Positions 23,287 through 36,524 of a DNA stretch of 64,000 nucleotides are shown piece after piece. The DNA comes from Glomus cerebriforme (Eukaryota > Glomeromycota > Glomeromycetes > Glomerales > Glomeraceae), in contig QKYT01000297.1 in NCBI GenBank assembly GCA_003550305.1, forward strand, positions 13,415 to 77,414, read 5' to 3'. The notes under the pieces were generated by a model, which had not been told where the DNA came from, searched no databases, and saw nothing but the letters and a program-made list of their open reading frames with translations. The translations under genes were made by a program, and so were the position numbers. Numbering within the stretch: the stretch's first letter is position 1; every line of letters starts with the position of its first letter.

Positions 23287-26200
23287 TTTGATACATTATT
23301 CCCTCTTGATTGAATGACAATCTCAAGCAAGATGACGAAAATCAAATACATACTCTGAAAATCATTCCCTTTCCTATTATTATTCATTCGGTAAATTTCC
23401 TTTACTATTCCTCCGTTTTTCAATTTCCTTTTCTTCCCGTTTGTTATTTGAACTGTTTCCGATTTATACTAACTAAATTTTCTTTCATATTCATTACCAT
23501 ATTTGCGTATTTATCGATCATTCTTATTACATCAGTTTAACTAATACAACAATTTCCTGATTTGATGTTCTTCCTGATCTTTTTCTTTTTTATTTAATGC
23601 GTTGTTTCTACCGTTTAAGTAAAGAGTAAAATGATAATAACTAATATGAATTAGTATTATCATGATTAAATACTTGCATTATCATTGCCTGTAAAAGTAC
23701 AATAAAATTGTAACGGTCAAATGTTGTGTAATAATTTAAAATATAATATCATGGTAATTATTTATATGATTTATTTTAAAATATAGTTTGTCATTATTTC
23801 ATTATTTTAAAAAAAAATTTTTTACTTTATTGAAAGGAAAATTTTTACCGAGATTAAATAAAATGGGACGATTAAACGGTCTTTTGAACATTTTATATAA
23901 GATGACGCTATGTGTAACAATTATATACACGCCACTTTGTGAAACTTTGCCAAATATTGTACGAGGCGCAGTTAAACACTCAACGGCATTTCAATTCATT
24001 CATTTTATACATAAATGAATTCATTATTATTTTTTTTTTTTTATTGTTGTTAAAATTCCATTTATTACGAAAAACTGTTTCGTCTGGATGAATTTTTTTT
24101 TTAAATCCTGTTTTGACAAGTTTAAACAAAATTCTCGGGTTTAAAGTTCCGTAAATCTAAATATAGGTTCATTCAATATCATTTTACTTACACTTACTAG
24201 ATTTATCTTTTTTTTTTTTAAAAAAAAAAAAATCAATCCATTATTTTCTCTTGCATTTTACACGTTATTCATACTTTTTTTTTTCGTTTACCGTTACCAT
24301 TATCATATATTTGTTTTCTTTTTTTTTTTTCGTTGCATATTTCCGTGCAGATTGTAATTGTTAGAAAAAAATATATATTCTTTCAAGTATTCTTCATTGT
24401 AAAAAAATTTGGTATTATAGATTGAATTGTTTTTCTTTGTGATACGGTACCACCATTTTAAACTTTATGCTTTATGATGCACGAATGTAGTTTTATTTAC
24501 ATTCGGTTTTGGGAAATTTTTAAGAGGCTTGACATTTTGCGACACCTTTTGATTTAACATTTGATGATGAAGTAAATTGTTGTCCCCATACTTTTTTTTT
24601 CTTTTTTCTTCAATATACAGTATATATATATATATATAAACATATATAAACATATATGAATGAACACTATTACGAAACGATTGATGTTTTTAAAAGGAAT
24701 AAGGGAATTTATACATTCAAATGAAAAAATGAAAGAAACTATATTTGGTTAATCATTTATAAACAACTTTGTCCTGCATTACGGAATTTTCATATTTTTT
24801 TTTGGTTACGTATAAGTTTTTTTTTTTTTTCTTATGTAATTAAAAAAATTTCATTTATCTTATGAATTCAAATTCTTTTCAACATATGAGAAAAAGAAAT
24901 TTGATTGTTTAAATTTTTTAAAAAGTAATTCTTTGTGACCAGTCAAATGTTAAAACCTTCCTAACTTATTAAATTATAAATATGTATATCTATTACGTAT
25001 ATATATTGTAAATTGTATTGAGTTATTGATAGATTGATTTAGATAATATAACAGATTTTTTTTTTTTAGGAGTTCTCCTTTGTTTCTTTTTTTTTTTTTT
25101 TAAAAAAAAAAACGTGCCCCCGGAAAAAAGTATCCAATAATTTAAATTAGCATTCATTTATAATGATAATTATAAAAAAAAATTATCCTCTTTTCTAAAT
25201 ATGACTAATTCAAATAAAAAAAAATTTCCAAATAAATGTGTTTTTTGTTAAAAATAAAAATTAAAAACATGAAATCAAATTTAGTAAATTATATTTAATC
25301 ATGTATGAATCTTATAATTAATTTTAAAACGTATTATGTATTTTATATATATATATACATATATTTTTATATATATATAATTTTTTTTTTTTTTTTTTGT
25401 AATAATAAAAGGAAAAATTCATCTTTGAATTAATAATTTTCAAACGAATCTTCCATCAAGGCGTAGTATGACCTAGGCGTACCACGTTTCAAAGATTTAC
25501 AAGTCACATGAATCGATCCATGTAAATCTTGTCTTAATTAAGATAACGTTTAAAATTTTTGTATTTTAAAGTTCAAACCTTATAAATGACAACCACAACG
25601 ATAAAAAAAAAAAAAAAATAGATTGAATGAGTATTAATTTATTAATCATCATGTTCGAAAACAGGTATTTAAAAATGAATGAATACTAATTTAGAAGCGT
25701 GAATGTTTAAAATTTTAATTTTAATATATGGAAAAAATGAAAGGAAATTACTCATTATAATCCTTTCACTTTTGATAATTTCTTAAACAAAATATTTGAT
25801 ATATTTCCAAATTCAAAAAGTGATTATTAATATTTATCACATTTGAAACAATATACAAATTAATAATACTTTTAATACTTATACAATTTCAAATGTATAT
25901 GTATATATGTATATACTTTATATGGTAATACATCACTATAATACTATTTACAGTATATAATTTTCTGGATTTTTTCGTACCCAGAAATAAAATATATGTA
26001 ATAATAATTGTAACAATAAATAACGAATAATTTCAAAGAAATCAACGGTGTTACCGAGAAAAAAAAAAAGTGTTTATATTAATTTTGGATCCATTAAAAA
26101 AAAAAAAAAATTTTCGATCTTATCTTAATAAGTATTCATAAAATAAAATTTATGGTTATTCCATTTATAAAATACTAATATTAATTACACAAGATAAATA

Positions 26201-27727
26201 AATAATGTAAATAATCTGGTGTCATTTTCCATGTTTGTATATATTATTGAATATGATAACGCGTTATAGATAGATCAATATAATCTATTTACAAATTCCT
26301 ATTTAATAATTATGAGAATTTGATATGCTTAAAAAGGTAAAAAGGTGAATGTTATGTACTCTTATAGATACTAGATTACAAGTCAACTTGTTTCACATCT
26401 TGTATAAAAACAATGTTCAATAAATACGGATTCATATACAACTCGTACACATTTCACACGTTCACACGTAACCATGTGAAACTTTTTATGGCAAAAAAAA
26501 AAAAAAAAAATAAAATAAAAATATGGAAATTGGGTTGAAAAACAAAATAACGATAAACGAATCTGTAGTGTCAAATTTAAAAGGAGATAAACCTTATTTA
26601 ATATGATGATTAAAAAAACGTTTATTTATACGACAATTGATCCTTTAATCCTTTTTGTAAAAACATTATCGGGTTGTTTCGGGAATTTTTAATTATGGTA
26701 AGTAGGTTTTTTTTTTGGTTTCGGTTCTTTACAAATAAATAAATAAGATTGAATATTTGTATCAAGTCGGATATTTTTTTTTTTTTTTGATCGTTTGATG
26801 ATAATATAAATAAAAAAATTTTTTTTTTTCACACGAGATTCATTCATCTTAAAGTTTAAAATTTTTTTTTACTCGGGACTCTCTTACAAATACTCCGGGA
26901 AAATCTTTTTTTTCAAAATTATACGAGTTTACAAACATGCTTTTTATTATACAAGTTTTTATGTCTCAACCTTATCACGTGATATTCCGCGAATCATCAT
27001 ATTTAACCTGGTATGATTTATTTATATATAAGTGTGTTTTTTTCGTATGGTATGTTTTTATTCCGTATACTTTCTATATAGTGTGTTTTTTTTATTCCCT
27101 ATACTTTCCGTATGGTGTGTTTTTATATTTTCGTACAAATTTCCGTATTACTTTTTTTGTGAAACATATCATTATTTTTCAACCATTTTGAAGACGACAA
27201 TAATTGAACTAATAAGTCGAATAAGTTGAATATTCTCAGCGTAACATTACGTTGTTTTTTTTTTGTACGCAAAATAATTTTTTAACGTTTAATTTATTAT
27301 TGCGAGTATTGCTACTTATAGCCGTAAGTAATAATTACAACATTTCGAATTACAACCTAGGTTACAACCTAATTTCGACCATAGGCTGTAAATTTACAAT
27401 ACGTAGGTTGTAAAAAGTATAATATTACGACACATTGGTTATAAATTATGATACATAGGTTGTAAATAGTCCTTAATTGTGAGATAAACAAAAAATTGTA
27501 ATGAGCTATGGTAATCCAAGGTAAGAATTTCGCGCTATAACCTCAATAATAATATTCATCTTATATTATTAAATTCAAAAATATAATTTTACAAAGTAGA
27601 CAAAGTAGAATCTCCGGTATATACGATATATGCATTAATTTTTCAAATACTAATAATAATATTAAACGAATTTTACATGAATTCGTACTTTATTATTTTC
27701 TTTTTAAAAGATAAAATTTTTTTTTTA

Positions 27728-27870
27728 AAAAAAATATATATATATGTATATATTTCTATGGAAAATTTTTTTAAAATATATATATATATGTATGTATATA
27801 TTTCTATGAAATTTTTTTTTAAAAAATATATATATATATATGTATATTTCTATGAAAAAAATTTTTTTAG
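27728..27870. repeat. Minisatellite, about three copies of ~50 bp
   Basis: Three successive copies of an (A)n-TATATATATGTATATATTTCTATG-(A/T)n pattern with small length differences. Non-coding low-complexity tandem repeat. Confidence 0.6.
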
Positions 27871-30800
27871 TGCAGAATGTCAGTCACACATAAAATGTCG
27901 ATAAATTTGTCGATAAATTTGCCGAATTTCATATGATTTTTTGTCCCCTTCTCAATTTCTCCGGTTCTCCTATAGGATAACTGCATAATATTCCTAAATA
28001 TTCCTAAATTTCTATCTCTTTAATTCTTACCAATATCCTCTTTGCCTCTTTGGAATGTCAAATGATTATCTAAATATATAAACGATTATAAATGATTATG
28101 TGATCATATGTCATATAATTATGACTACAAAGTTCCTTTATAGTGAACTTTATTATAGTAAAATCACGATAATATGTTCAATAATCATTTCATTATAGTA
28201 AACAAAAATGGTCAAAAATGGTCAAAACCAAAGATATTTGAATGTAGCTGATCATTTTATTAACATTTAATATAGAAAATGGAAAACAAAAGTGGTGGAC
28301 TGTGGTATTAGTTAGACTTATACGATATCAGTACAGTACCACGATTTTTGTAACGTAAATGGATTATTATCTAGATGACGTGTATAGCAATAAATAGTAT
28401 TTTTGTAGTTTAACGTAATAAATTATAATATATAGTAATAATATGTTTAATAATTCGCGATGCCATTAATAAAATTTCGTTATTACTTTTTAATAACCGT
28501 TCGTTTCATTAATCTGTTCGTGTTCGGAATAAGCATCTATTATTAACTGTTTTACTGCGATAGCGTTGGATTAATGTGACTGAAACATGGATTAGATATA
28601 TAACTGTATATAACTGAAGTTGTCAAATATAAAATATAAATAATAAATACAGTAAGTTGCCAAATATAAATTGCCAAATTTGATTAAATTAAGTTGAGTT
28701 AGTTATCAAATGATATACTGAAAATTTATGACTATCAAAAAAAAAAAAATTTTTTTTTTATTATACAATTATAAAAAATTCTTACAAAAAAAAAAAAATT
28801 GATACTACGAATAATTCACGTGACATTGAATATTAATAAAAAAATTCTGAAAAAAGACCACTCTCGACTCTTTTCACAGAAAAAAAAAACCTGTAAGTAA
28901 TGCATAATAATAATACAGTCCTTGTCCTTTCGGGATCTCGGTTATTATCAAAATAATTTTTCCCATAAATGGAGAACAGGAATGTTTATATATATTAGAA
29001 AAAAAAAAATAAAGTTTTGTAATACAAATAAAAAGGTCAGGGTATATATATTCAAAGATGGATTATCAATGTACATAATGTACATGAGGTCGTGTCATTT
29101 AATAAAATCCCTTTTTTTTTTCATGTAATTAATCATAGATTACTTTTATATGAAGATTAAATCTAAGATAGAAACTAAAATAGCGTAAGTTCCACGTGAT
29201 TTTAAATTGATTACTTTTTTTATTTTTTTTTTTATTATAAAAAAATATATTTATATATTATTCTGTTACTTCTTTTTTGTGGAGTGACTCCTCTAACAGA
29301 AAGAATGTTAGGTTGACACGGTTGTACAAATGGAGACATCATGCCGCAGTGTAAATCTCTAAATTTTTACAGGTTTTTTATTTCTCATTTTCTAAACATT
29401 TTAGGAAAATATTTTTTTGGGGAAGAAAACTCCGATACATAAATTAATTTAATTTTAATTATTACTACAATATCTTAATAAATATAAATTGTTTGGTAAA
29501 ACTTTCGGTATTATTCTTAATTATTATTATTATTTTTTTTTTTTATTAATAAAAAAAAAAAAAATATATTAAGATTAAATCATCGAAATTGATCATTCAA
29601 TTAAATTGGAACAAAATAAAAAATACAAGTTTTTTTTTTCGAAAAGAATTAAGAAATAAGAAGTATTATTTTTATTTATTAACTTTAAAAAAAAAAAAAA
29701 AAAAAATTTTTTTTTTTGTATACAGTTTTTTTACAAAAAAAGAGAATAACATTTTTTTTTTCGAGCATAAATATTGTTTTCGTTTTTGATTATTACCATT
29801 ATTTAAAAATTTTTGTACGAATGAATGTGTATTTTTTAAATTTTATGCGTAATAATTCATTTCGCGTATGTAATCTCGGATCAAAAGTTCCGTTAGAAAA
29901 ATTGACAAAAAAAGTCAAATTTTTTTTTTTCCTCGTAAGTTTAAAGTAAATGTATATTAAAAAAAAAAAAAACTTGTCGTTGAACCAAAACAAATAACAT
30001 GATCACAACATCAAGAGAAAAAGAAAAAAAACGAAGATCGAACTTTTGTTTAATATATTTTACTAAATTTGGTTTAACCCATCCTAAATTTGTTTATTTC
30101 AATAAAAAAAATATTCAATGATTGGAACAATTTACGTTATCCGTAAATGGATCTACAGGGTATTTTTACCCTAGACTATGCAAAGTTTAAAAATGACAAC
30201 AAAAAAAATAATATGTCAAAAAACATTAATTATGTCATAAACACGATTGTTCAAAAAACATCAAAAAGAAACATGAATGATATGAAAACAATATGAATGA
30301 TATAATGAAATTTTTAAAAAAACGATATTGAAAGCATAAATTATGATTGATTATGCCATAATTAGCTTAAAAGATCACGGCAAAAGGAAAATGAGTATAT
30401 TCAATGAAACCAAATTAATAAATGCCATATAAATTGATCCTATTTCTTTTTTAAGATGAAAATATTCATTCGCCAACCAAATAATTTTCCTGTTATAAAG
30501 GGCTAAAATTATTTTTAATCGCGAAATTGATTAAACTTTTCTTGATCAAGAACGTATCATTTACTATCTTTAATATCGTTAAGACAGTTGGAGTTAATAA
30601 AGTCTCAAGACTTGGAGAGTATAATATAGTATAATATAATTTATTAGAGTATATTAGAGTATAATTAAAGTTAAGATGTTAAAGTTAAGAGATTAACATT
30701 GGTGAATTCATCCGGTTAAACATATTACACATTTGGAAATACAGATCTTTAGAAAACTAGAACTCTAGAAGTTCTTACGATATAAAAAAAAAAAAATATT

Positions 30801-31164
30801 TTTTTTTTGTAACACTTATTACTGTCAAGAATTCTAAGTTAAAAAAATAAATTAAGGTACGGAGATTATATAATATAATGCAAATATATGTAACTTTATA
30901 TAAATAAACTTTTTAATATAAAAATTTTTTTTTTATGTTTTTAATATGTATCACATGCATAGTCGGTAACTTTTTATATTATAGCTTAATCGATATAAAT
31001 GCAGTGAAAAAGTGATAAAATCCAAACATTTAAAATTTTTCGACTCCACCTTTATTTTTTTTTTTTTTACCTTCTTTTCCTTCTCTAACAATCTTTATTC
31101 ACCTTATTCACCCTCTTTTTTTTTCACCCTTTGAAATAATAAATTATTATTACTTATTATCAAA

Positions 31165-32235
31165 ATGGGAGTACATCAATCAAAAAAGTTGATTCCTAAA
31201 AATCATCATAAACAAAAATCTTTTGCAAGCGAGAGCGAGATAAAACAATTAATTATAAAAGATCTTGACATAGAATATGATACCAAAACAATTGATAGAA
31301 TTCATTCACATCATTACCTTCTAAAACATATTTGGAAAGGTAATTATAATGCACCTATTAGACATTTATTGGAATCTGGAGTATTGAATGCTCTTGAAAT
31401 TAAATGTGGTGCTGGAACTTGGGTATTAGACATGAGTACCGAATTTTCGAAATGTTCTTTTACAGGAATCGACGTGATACCAATTTTTCCTTCTGAAATT
31501 AAACCAAAAAACACTAAATTCGTTCTTGCGAATAATCCCGAACATTTACCTTTTTCTCCTTCAACATTTTCTTATATACATATAAATTTTATCGAACATA
31601 TGTGTAATGAACATTTCTTTTTTCAAAATGATATAATAAATGATGTTATTAAAATTATGAAAAGTGGTGCTTGGTTAGAAATTACCACTTGGAATATGGA
31701 ATTTGAAAATGAAAATGTTGGAGTTATTACTAAAAAATTAATTTCTGCCTGTGAGTATATACAATAATTTTGAAAAAATATATATATATTAGAGTATTTA
31801 AATCTTTTTAACGCCCATATTTTTTTTTTTTTTAGTGTTATCATGTTTCGAAAATTATATGTCATTATCCGAAACAATTTCTTCATTATCTTCAAATGAC
31901 AAACAATTAAAAGATATAAACATTTTGACAAACAGTATACCTGTAGGCAAATGGGCCGGTCTTATAGGTGAATTGGTAAGTATATATAAATAATTGATTT
32001 CATTTTCACTTTTTTACACAATCAAATATTAATTAACTCTTTATATTATTATTATTATTTTTTTTAGGTAATGGAAGATTTGTTAATTACTTTTAGAAAA
32101 CATGGTGATAAAATTTGCGACAAGTTAGAAATCACTACTAAACAGTATGATTCATACTTGGAAGATTTTATTAAAGAAATTGATGAAAATCATACTGCCT
32201 TTAAAACTTGCAGATTTTATGGTCAAAAAATATAG
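31165..32235 (+). CDS. SAM-dependent methyltransferase paralogue 2, altered motif I
   Basis: Three exons, 31165-31750, 31836-31975 and 32068-32235, give 297 residues. The order follows paralogues 1 and 3: basic N-terminus, KGNYNAP segment, motif I, FPSEIKP, a SPSTFSYIH block and a MKSGAWLE post-motif. Motif I reads LEIKCGAGTW: the first Gly of the usual G-C-G-x-G loop is Lys. The two paralogues have an intron exactly there; this gene has none. Of the usual LKPGG block only KSGAW remains. The frame is open and splice sites are good, so it is probably expressed, but SAM binding may be weakened or lost. It could be a regulatory or pseudo-enzyme copy. Confidence 0.82.
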
Positions 32236-33286
32236 AATATATTTATATAATATAACAGACCGGCTCTGAAAAATATAATTTAAAGAAAAAAAAAAGGAAA
32301 AAAAACTTTTTAAACACTCACTAATAACACTCATTACGAGTGTGTAATGTTAAATAATATACATACCTGTACTTTATATATACCTTACATACTTTCACAT
32401 ATTCTTTACATAATTATACTTTATCATATCATGTACTTTTTGTAAACTTTACATTTACTTTACATAATATTCTTTTACATATATTCTTTTACATATTCTT
32501 TTTTTTAAAAGACACTTATACATACTTTCGGGCGTGATTAAATAGTATGCACACTATTAGTAATTCGATTCATTTTTAGAAGTACATCATTTTAATACCA
32601 ATTTTGTAAAAAAATTTAACTTTCATTTCTCTCTTTATAATTTAAAAAATGTAGAAAAAAAAAACACACATTAATAATAATCTTTTTTTTTTCATGTATA
32701 AATTTATTATAAATTTATTAATTCCTTTAAATTAAAAAAAAACCGACAAAAAAATTTATATATTTACATTAATGAACGAAATAATAATAATAAAAAAAAA
32801 AAAAAAAAAAAAAGGGTTAAACTTATCGAGAATCGTGAACAAAAACGCGTCAGAATCAAAATTTCCTGTAAATTTCCTACAAATAATCAAATAATAAATA
32901 TTATAAAGTGGCGCTTTTGAATAACAAACATAATAAAAACAAAAATTAATGAATTCTAAAATTTAAAATCAAAAAAAAGCCGTCGTGTAAAGATATGCAT
33001 GTACACTTTAAAAAATTTAGTCTTTAAACCAATAGCATAATATTTATGAGGTAAATAATTCTTTTTAGTAAATTTATTATATTAAAAGCATAAAAAGCAA
33101 TAAATAATATATATACTGATTAAAGCACGTTTATATGTTTGTGGATAAACATTAAAAACACGCGAAATTGAAGAAATTTTAAGCATATAAAAAAAATTGG
33201 TAGTACGATTTCATAGATAATTTATTTTCGTGTTCAAATTTTTCAATTTTTATTTTTATTTTTATTTTTTATTTTTTTTTTTTTTT
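32236..33286. other. Gene-free spacer before assembly gap
   Basis: AT-rich DNA with repeated TTTACATATTCTTTTACATA-like words around 32380-32510. No ORF supported. Confidence 0.5.
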
Positions 33287-34249
33287 NNNNNNNNNNNNNN
33301 NNNNNNNNNNNNNNNNNNNNNNNNNNNNNNNNNNNNNNNNNNNNNNNNNNNNNNNNNNNNNNNNNNNNNNNNNNNNNNNNNNNNNNNNNNNNNNNNNNNN
33401 NNNNNNNNNNNNNNNNNNNNNNNNNNNNNNNNNNNNNNNNNNNNNNNNNNNNNNNNNNNNNNNNNNNNNNNNNNNNNNNNNNNNNNNNNNNNNNNNNNNN
33501 NNNNNNNNNNNNNNNNNNNNNNNNNNNNNNNNNNNNNNNNNNNNNNNNNNNNNNNNNNNNNNNNNNNNNNNNNNNNNNNNNNNNNNNNNNNNNNNNNNNN
33601 NNNNNNNNNNNNNNNNNNNNNNNNNNNNNNNNNNNNNNNNNNNNNNNNNNNNNNNNNNNNNNNNNNNNNNNNNNNNNNNNNNNNNNNNNNNNNNNNNNNN
33701 NNNNNNNNNNNNNNNNNNNNNNNNNNNNNNNNNNNNNNNNNNNNNNNNNNNNNNNNNNNNNNNNNNNNNNNNNNNNNNNNNNNNNNNNNNNNNNNNNNNN
33801 NNNNNNNNNNNNNNNNNNNNNNNNNNNNNNNNNNNNNNNNNNNNNNNNNNNNNNNNNNNNNNNNNNNNNNNNNNNNNNNNNNNNNNNNNNNNNNNNNNNN
33901 NNNNNNNNNNNNNNNNNNNNNNNNNNNNNNNNNNNNNNNNNNNNNNNNNNNNNNNNNNNNNNNNNNNNNNNNNNNNNNNNNNNNNNNNNNNNNNNNNNNN
34001 NNNNNNNNNNNNNNNNNNNNNNNNNNNNNNNNNNNNNNNNNNNNNNNNNNNNNNNNNNNNNNNNNNNNNNNNNNNNNNNNNNNNNNNNNNNNNNNNNNNN
34101 NNNNNNNNNNNNNNNNNNNNNNNNNNNNNNNNNNNNNNNNNNNNNNNNNNNNNNNNNNNNNNNNNNNNNNNNNNNNNNNNNNNNNNNNNNNNNNNNNNNN
34201 NNNNNNNNNNNNNNNNNNNNNNNNNNNNNNNNNNNNNNNNNNNNNNNNN
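33287..34249. other. Assembly gap (run of N)
   Basis: 963 undetermined bases. The long ORF that would span them is an artefact of reading N as open. The gap begins after a T-rich tract and hides the 5' part of the gene that follows. Confidence 0.98.
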
Positions 34250-35269
34250 ATACTTTACAAAATTCTGCTTTTTCCGATATTCAAATCAAGTTCTCATTAG
34301 GTCCAAGAAAAGATTTAGACAACGATAAAAGACAATACAAATACTTTCTGCATACTGACCGAGAAAAAGATCAACGAATTACAGAATTTTATACTCGTTT
34401 ATACAAAATACCTTTTGAATCTCACGTACAAGGTTGCACTAAAGAACATGTTCTTCTTGATAAAGACAAATTAAATGAAATTATCAATTCCGTAATCTCA
34501 TCTGACCTTCGAAAGAAAATCGAAGAAACAATTTTAATCCATTCTTCTCTTTATGAACTTATCATTCCTGATTTTAAATGTCATGGTTTAGGATTTTATT
34601 ATAGACCTGATTCTGTTCAAGAAATTTTTAATAAAAATTTACAAGCTTGTTATTATGAAGAATGTCCAATGTATGTGAAGAATGTTGATTCATCAAACAA
34701 AATTGATTATTCGAAAAGATGGAATAACGCAAATGATGATGAAAAACTTGCTTTTTCATATATCGCTTTATGTGCTGAAAAAGTTTTCGACCTCATGTAT
34801 CCTAATTATAAAGAAATTGAAGAAAATATGAAACAATTAAATTTAGATTTTAATATTTCAATTGAATTTAATCAAAGAAAATCAAATTTATTTGATGAAA
34901 AAGATAAAAGTATTTTTTTAGATAGAAGAGAAATGAATCTTAGATCTATTCATAGATGTTCAAAATTATTAGATAATCTAACTGATGGATCTTCTATCAA
35001 AGAAAAAAATGAATTTCAAAATCGTAATCACAATCTTGAACAGCAATTAGATCAATTATTATTGCTTCATCCTGAATTATATTCTCGTAAGTTTGTCAAC
35101 TTTTGTGCTGTGATACAAACTCTAATAATATTTTATTAATATTATTTTTATTTTATTTTTTTTAGAAGAACCGTGGAATAAAATTGGAAAACGATTTATT
35201 GTTATGTCCATTCTTTCTTTATTCTTGGTCATTGTTACTTCTTTAGGATTCTATTTCTTTGATAATTAA
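34250..35269 (+). CDS. Partial gene: unknown protein with C-terminal membrane anchor
   Basis: The reading frame is open from the gap edge (codons in frame from 34252) to 35086, then an intron 35087-35165 and a last exon 35166-35269; at least 312 residues are visible. The visible part is hydrophilic and Lys/Glu/Asp-rich with scattered Cys. It has a likely helical segment at 34820-35080 and ends in one hydrophobic helix (VMSILSLFLVIVTSLGFYFF) five residues before the stop region, as in tail-anchored proteins. I do not recognise the family. The start codon and any N-terminal domain are inside the gap. Confidence 0.7.
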
Positions 35270-36524
35270 AAATTTAAAATACCTTATAATATATATATAT
35301 AAATTAGATTAAAATTTTCTTTACAATTTAGAACAAATATAATAATTATTATTACTTTTCCCTGTATTATTAACTATATTGTACTTTTACTACTTTATTC
35401 AATAAAATTATATATATCACTTTGTAATGATTTTTAGAAAAAAGAACACTACTGTATACAAAATAAAACTATTAAATAAACTGGCTGGTTATAAACAATG
35501 TTATAACCATCCGATCGTTAGATTTTATGACGTAAACCATAAATGCGAATCGAAACTTTAATATTTATGTAACGTATACAGTATTAATATTTACTAATGT
35601 ATAACACGAAAGTTAGTTAAGATAACGTATTAAAAATTCAATATTTACTTTTATTTTGAATAATAAGTCCCTGCATATAATAAATATGAATTTTTAATTC
35701 CCTAAAGAATCTAGTGTTAGTGGTGCTAATTTTCTATCAATTCTTGAAATGTGTGATAGCCTGACAGGTTTGTGGCGCAGCTAGCCGATGTGGCGAAACA
35801 AAAAATCATAAAAAGAAAATTTTTTATATTAACATATAGCTTTTAAAAGTTACTAAATATATCTAATTTCGGTTGCTATGAAAGTTTACTTAGAGGGTTA
35901 AAGGCAGTTTTAAATATCATTATTGACTTATTAGTTTGACAAAAATTTTATTTTCGTCAAATCCATTTCGGATTTTCGGTGATCGGCAAAGATGGTAAAA
36001 TCGATCATTTATATGTAAAGTCAAAAATGGCATTTTAAACCTCCTTTCAGAGCATAAGTAAACTTGCAGATAAACTAAAATTACATCTACAGTAAAAATT
36101 TAAAAGTTTTGTCAAAGAAAAAAATATTTATGTATTTTTTTGAAAAAGTGCTGCGCCACAACTGACACCTGATTGTTCTCACGTGATCAATTTCTATGAG
36201 TAATTTAGTTATTTTTAATTTCATGGTATTTGACGTACCGAATATTAAAAAATAGAGACTTGGCGTGCTTTTTAAAGTAAAATCTTTTTTTCGGAATAAA
36301 TTAAACAAGTATCTTAATTTTTTTCAATTTTCTTTCTATTTAAGAAAAGTTATATGTACAAATAAAACTAAAAAAAAAAGTTAATTACATCCTTTATCAT
36401 ATATATAGTATTGTCGCAATTAATAATATATTTAAATGTGGTACATGATGTATGGTATGCCTGGTATGTCAATTATTAAAACAAAATATTAACGTTTATT
36501 GAAAAAATACATTTTCCCATTTAA
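35270..36524. other. Convergent intergenic spacer
   Basis: Between the tail-anchored protein and Clr2, which point toward each other. It holds the inverted-repeat pair described separately (35763-36167) and otherwise AT-rich DNA. Confidence 0.5.
35763..36167. mobile_element. Possible MITE with TTGTGGCGCAGC ends
   Basis: TTGTGGCGCAGC at 35770-35781 is matched exactly by its inverse at 36150-36161. The outer bases (TGACAG at the left, TGTCAG read inverted at the right) also agree apart from one mismatch and a 2-bp offset. No exact target-site duplication was found, so the insertion is old or the borders are slightly wrong. Confidence 0.45.

Larger units (their letters stand above)
21483..31164. 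other. Nearly 10 kb without a supported gene
   Basis: Very AT-rich spacer. It holds homopolymer tracts, an AAAAT microsatellite near 22455-22475, a hairpin at about 22275-22340 (GGTTC…AGGAGAT against ATCTCC…GAACC), CGTATGGTATG-type short repeats near 27040-27130, GTAGGTTGTAA-type repeats near 27340-27480 and a minisatellite near 27728-27870. None of the short ORFs shows a domain. No tRNA-like B box was found. Confidence 0.5.

Noticed and set aside
23788..24018. 76-residue hydrophobic plus-strand ORF
   Set aside because: Starts at TTG, no domain and no joinable exons; 55 residues from the first ATG. Possible but unsupported.
26937..27229. 84- and 65-residue Phe/Tyr-rich ORFs
   Set aside because: Translations of CGTATGGTATG-type short tandem repeats.
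33230..34300. 356-residue plus-strand ORF
   Set aside because: Almost all of it is the run of N, and the rest is poly-T translation.
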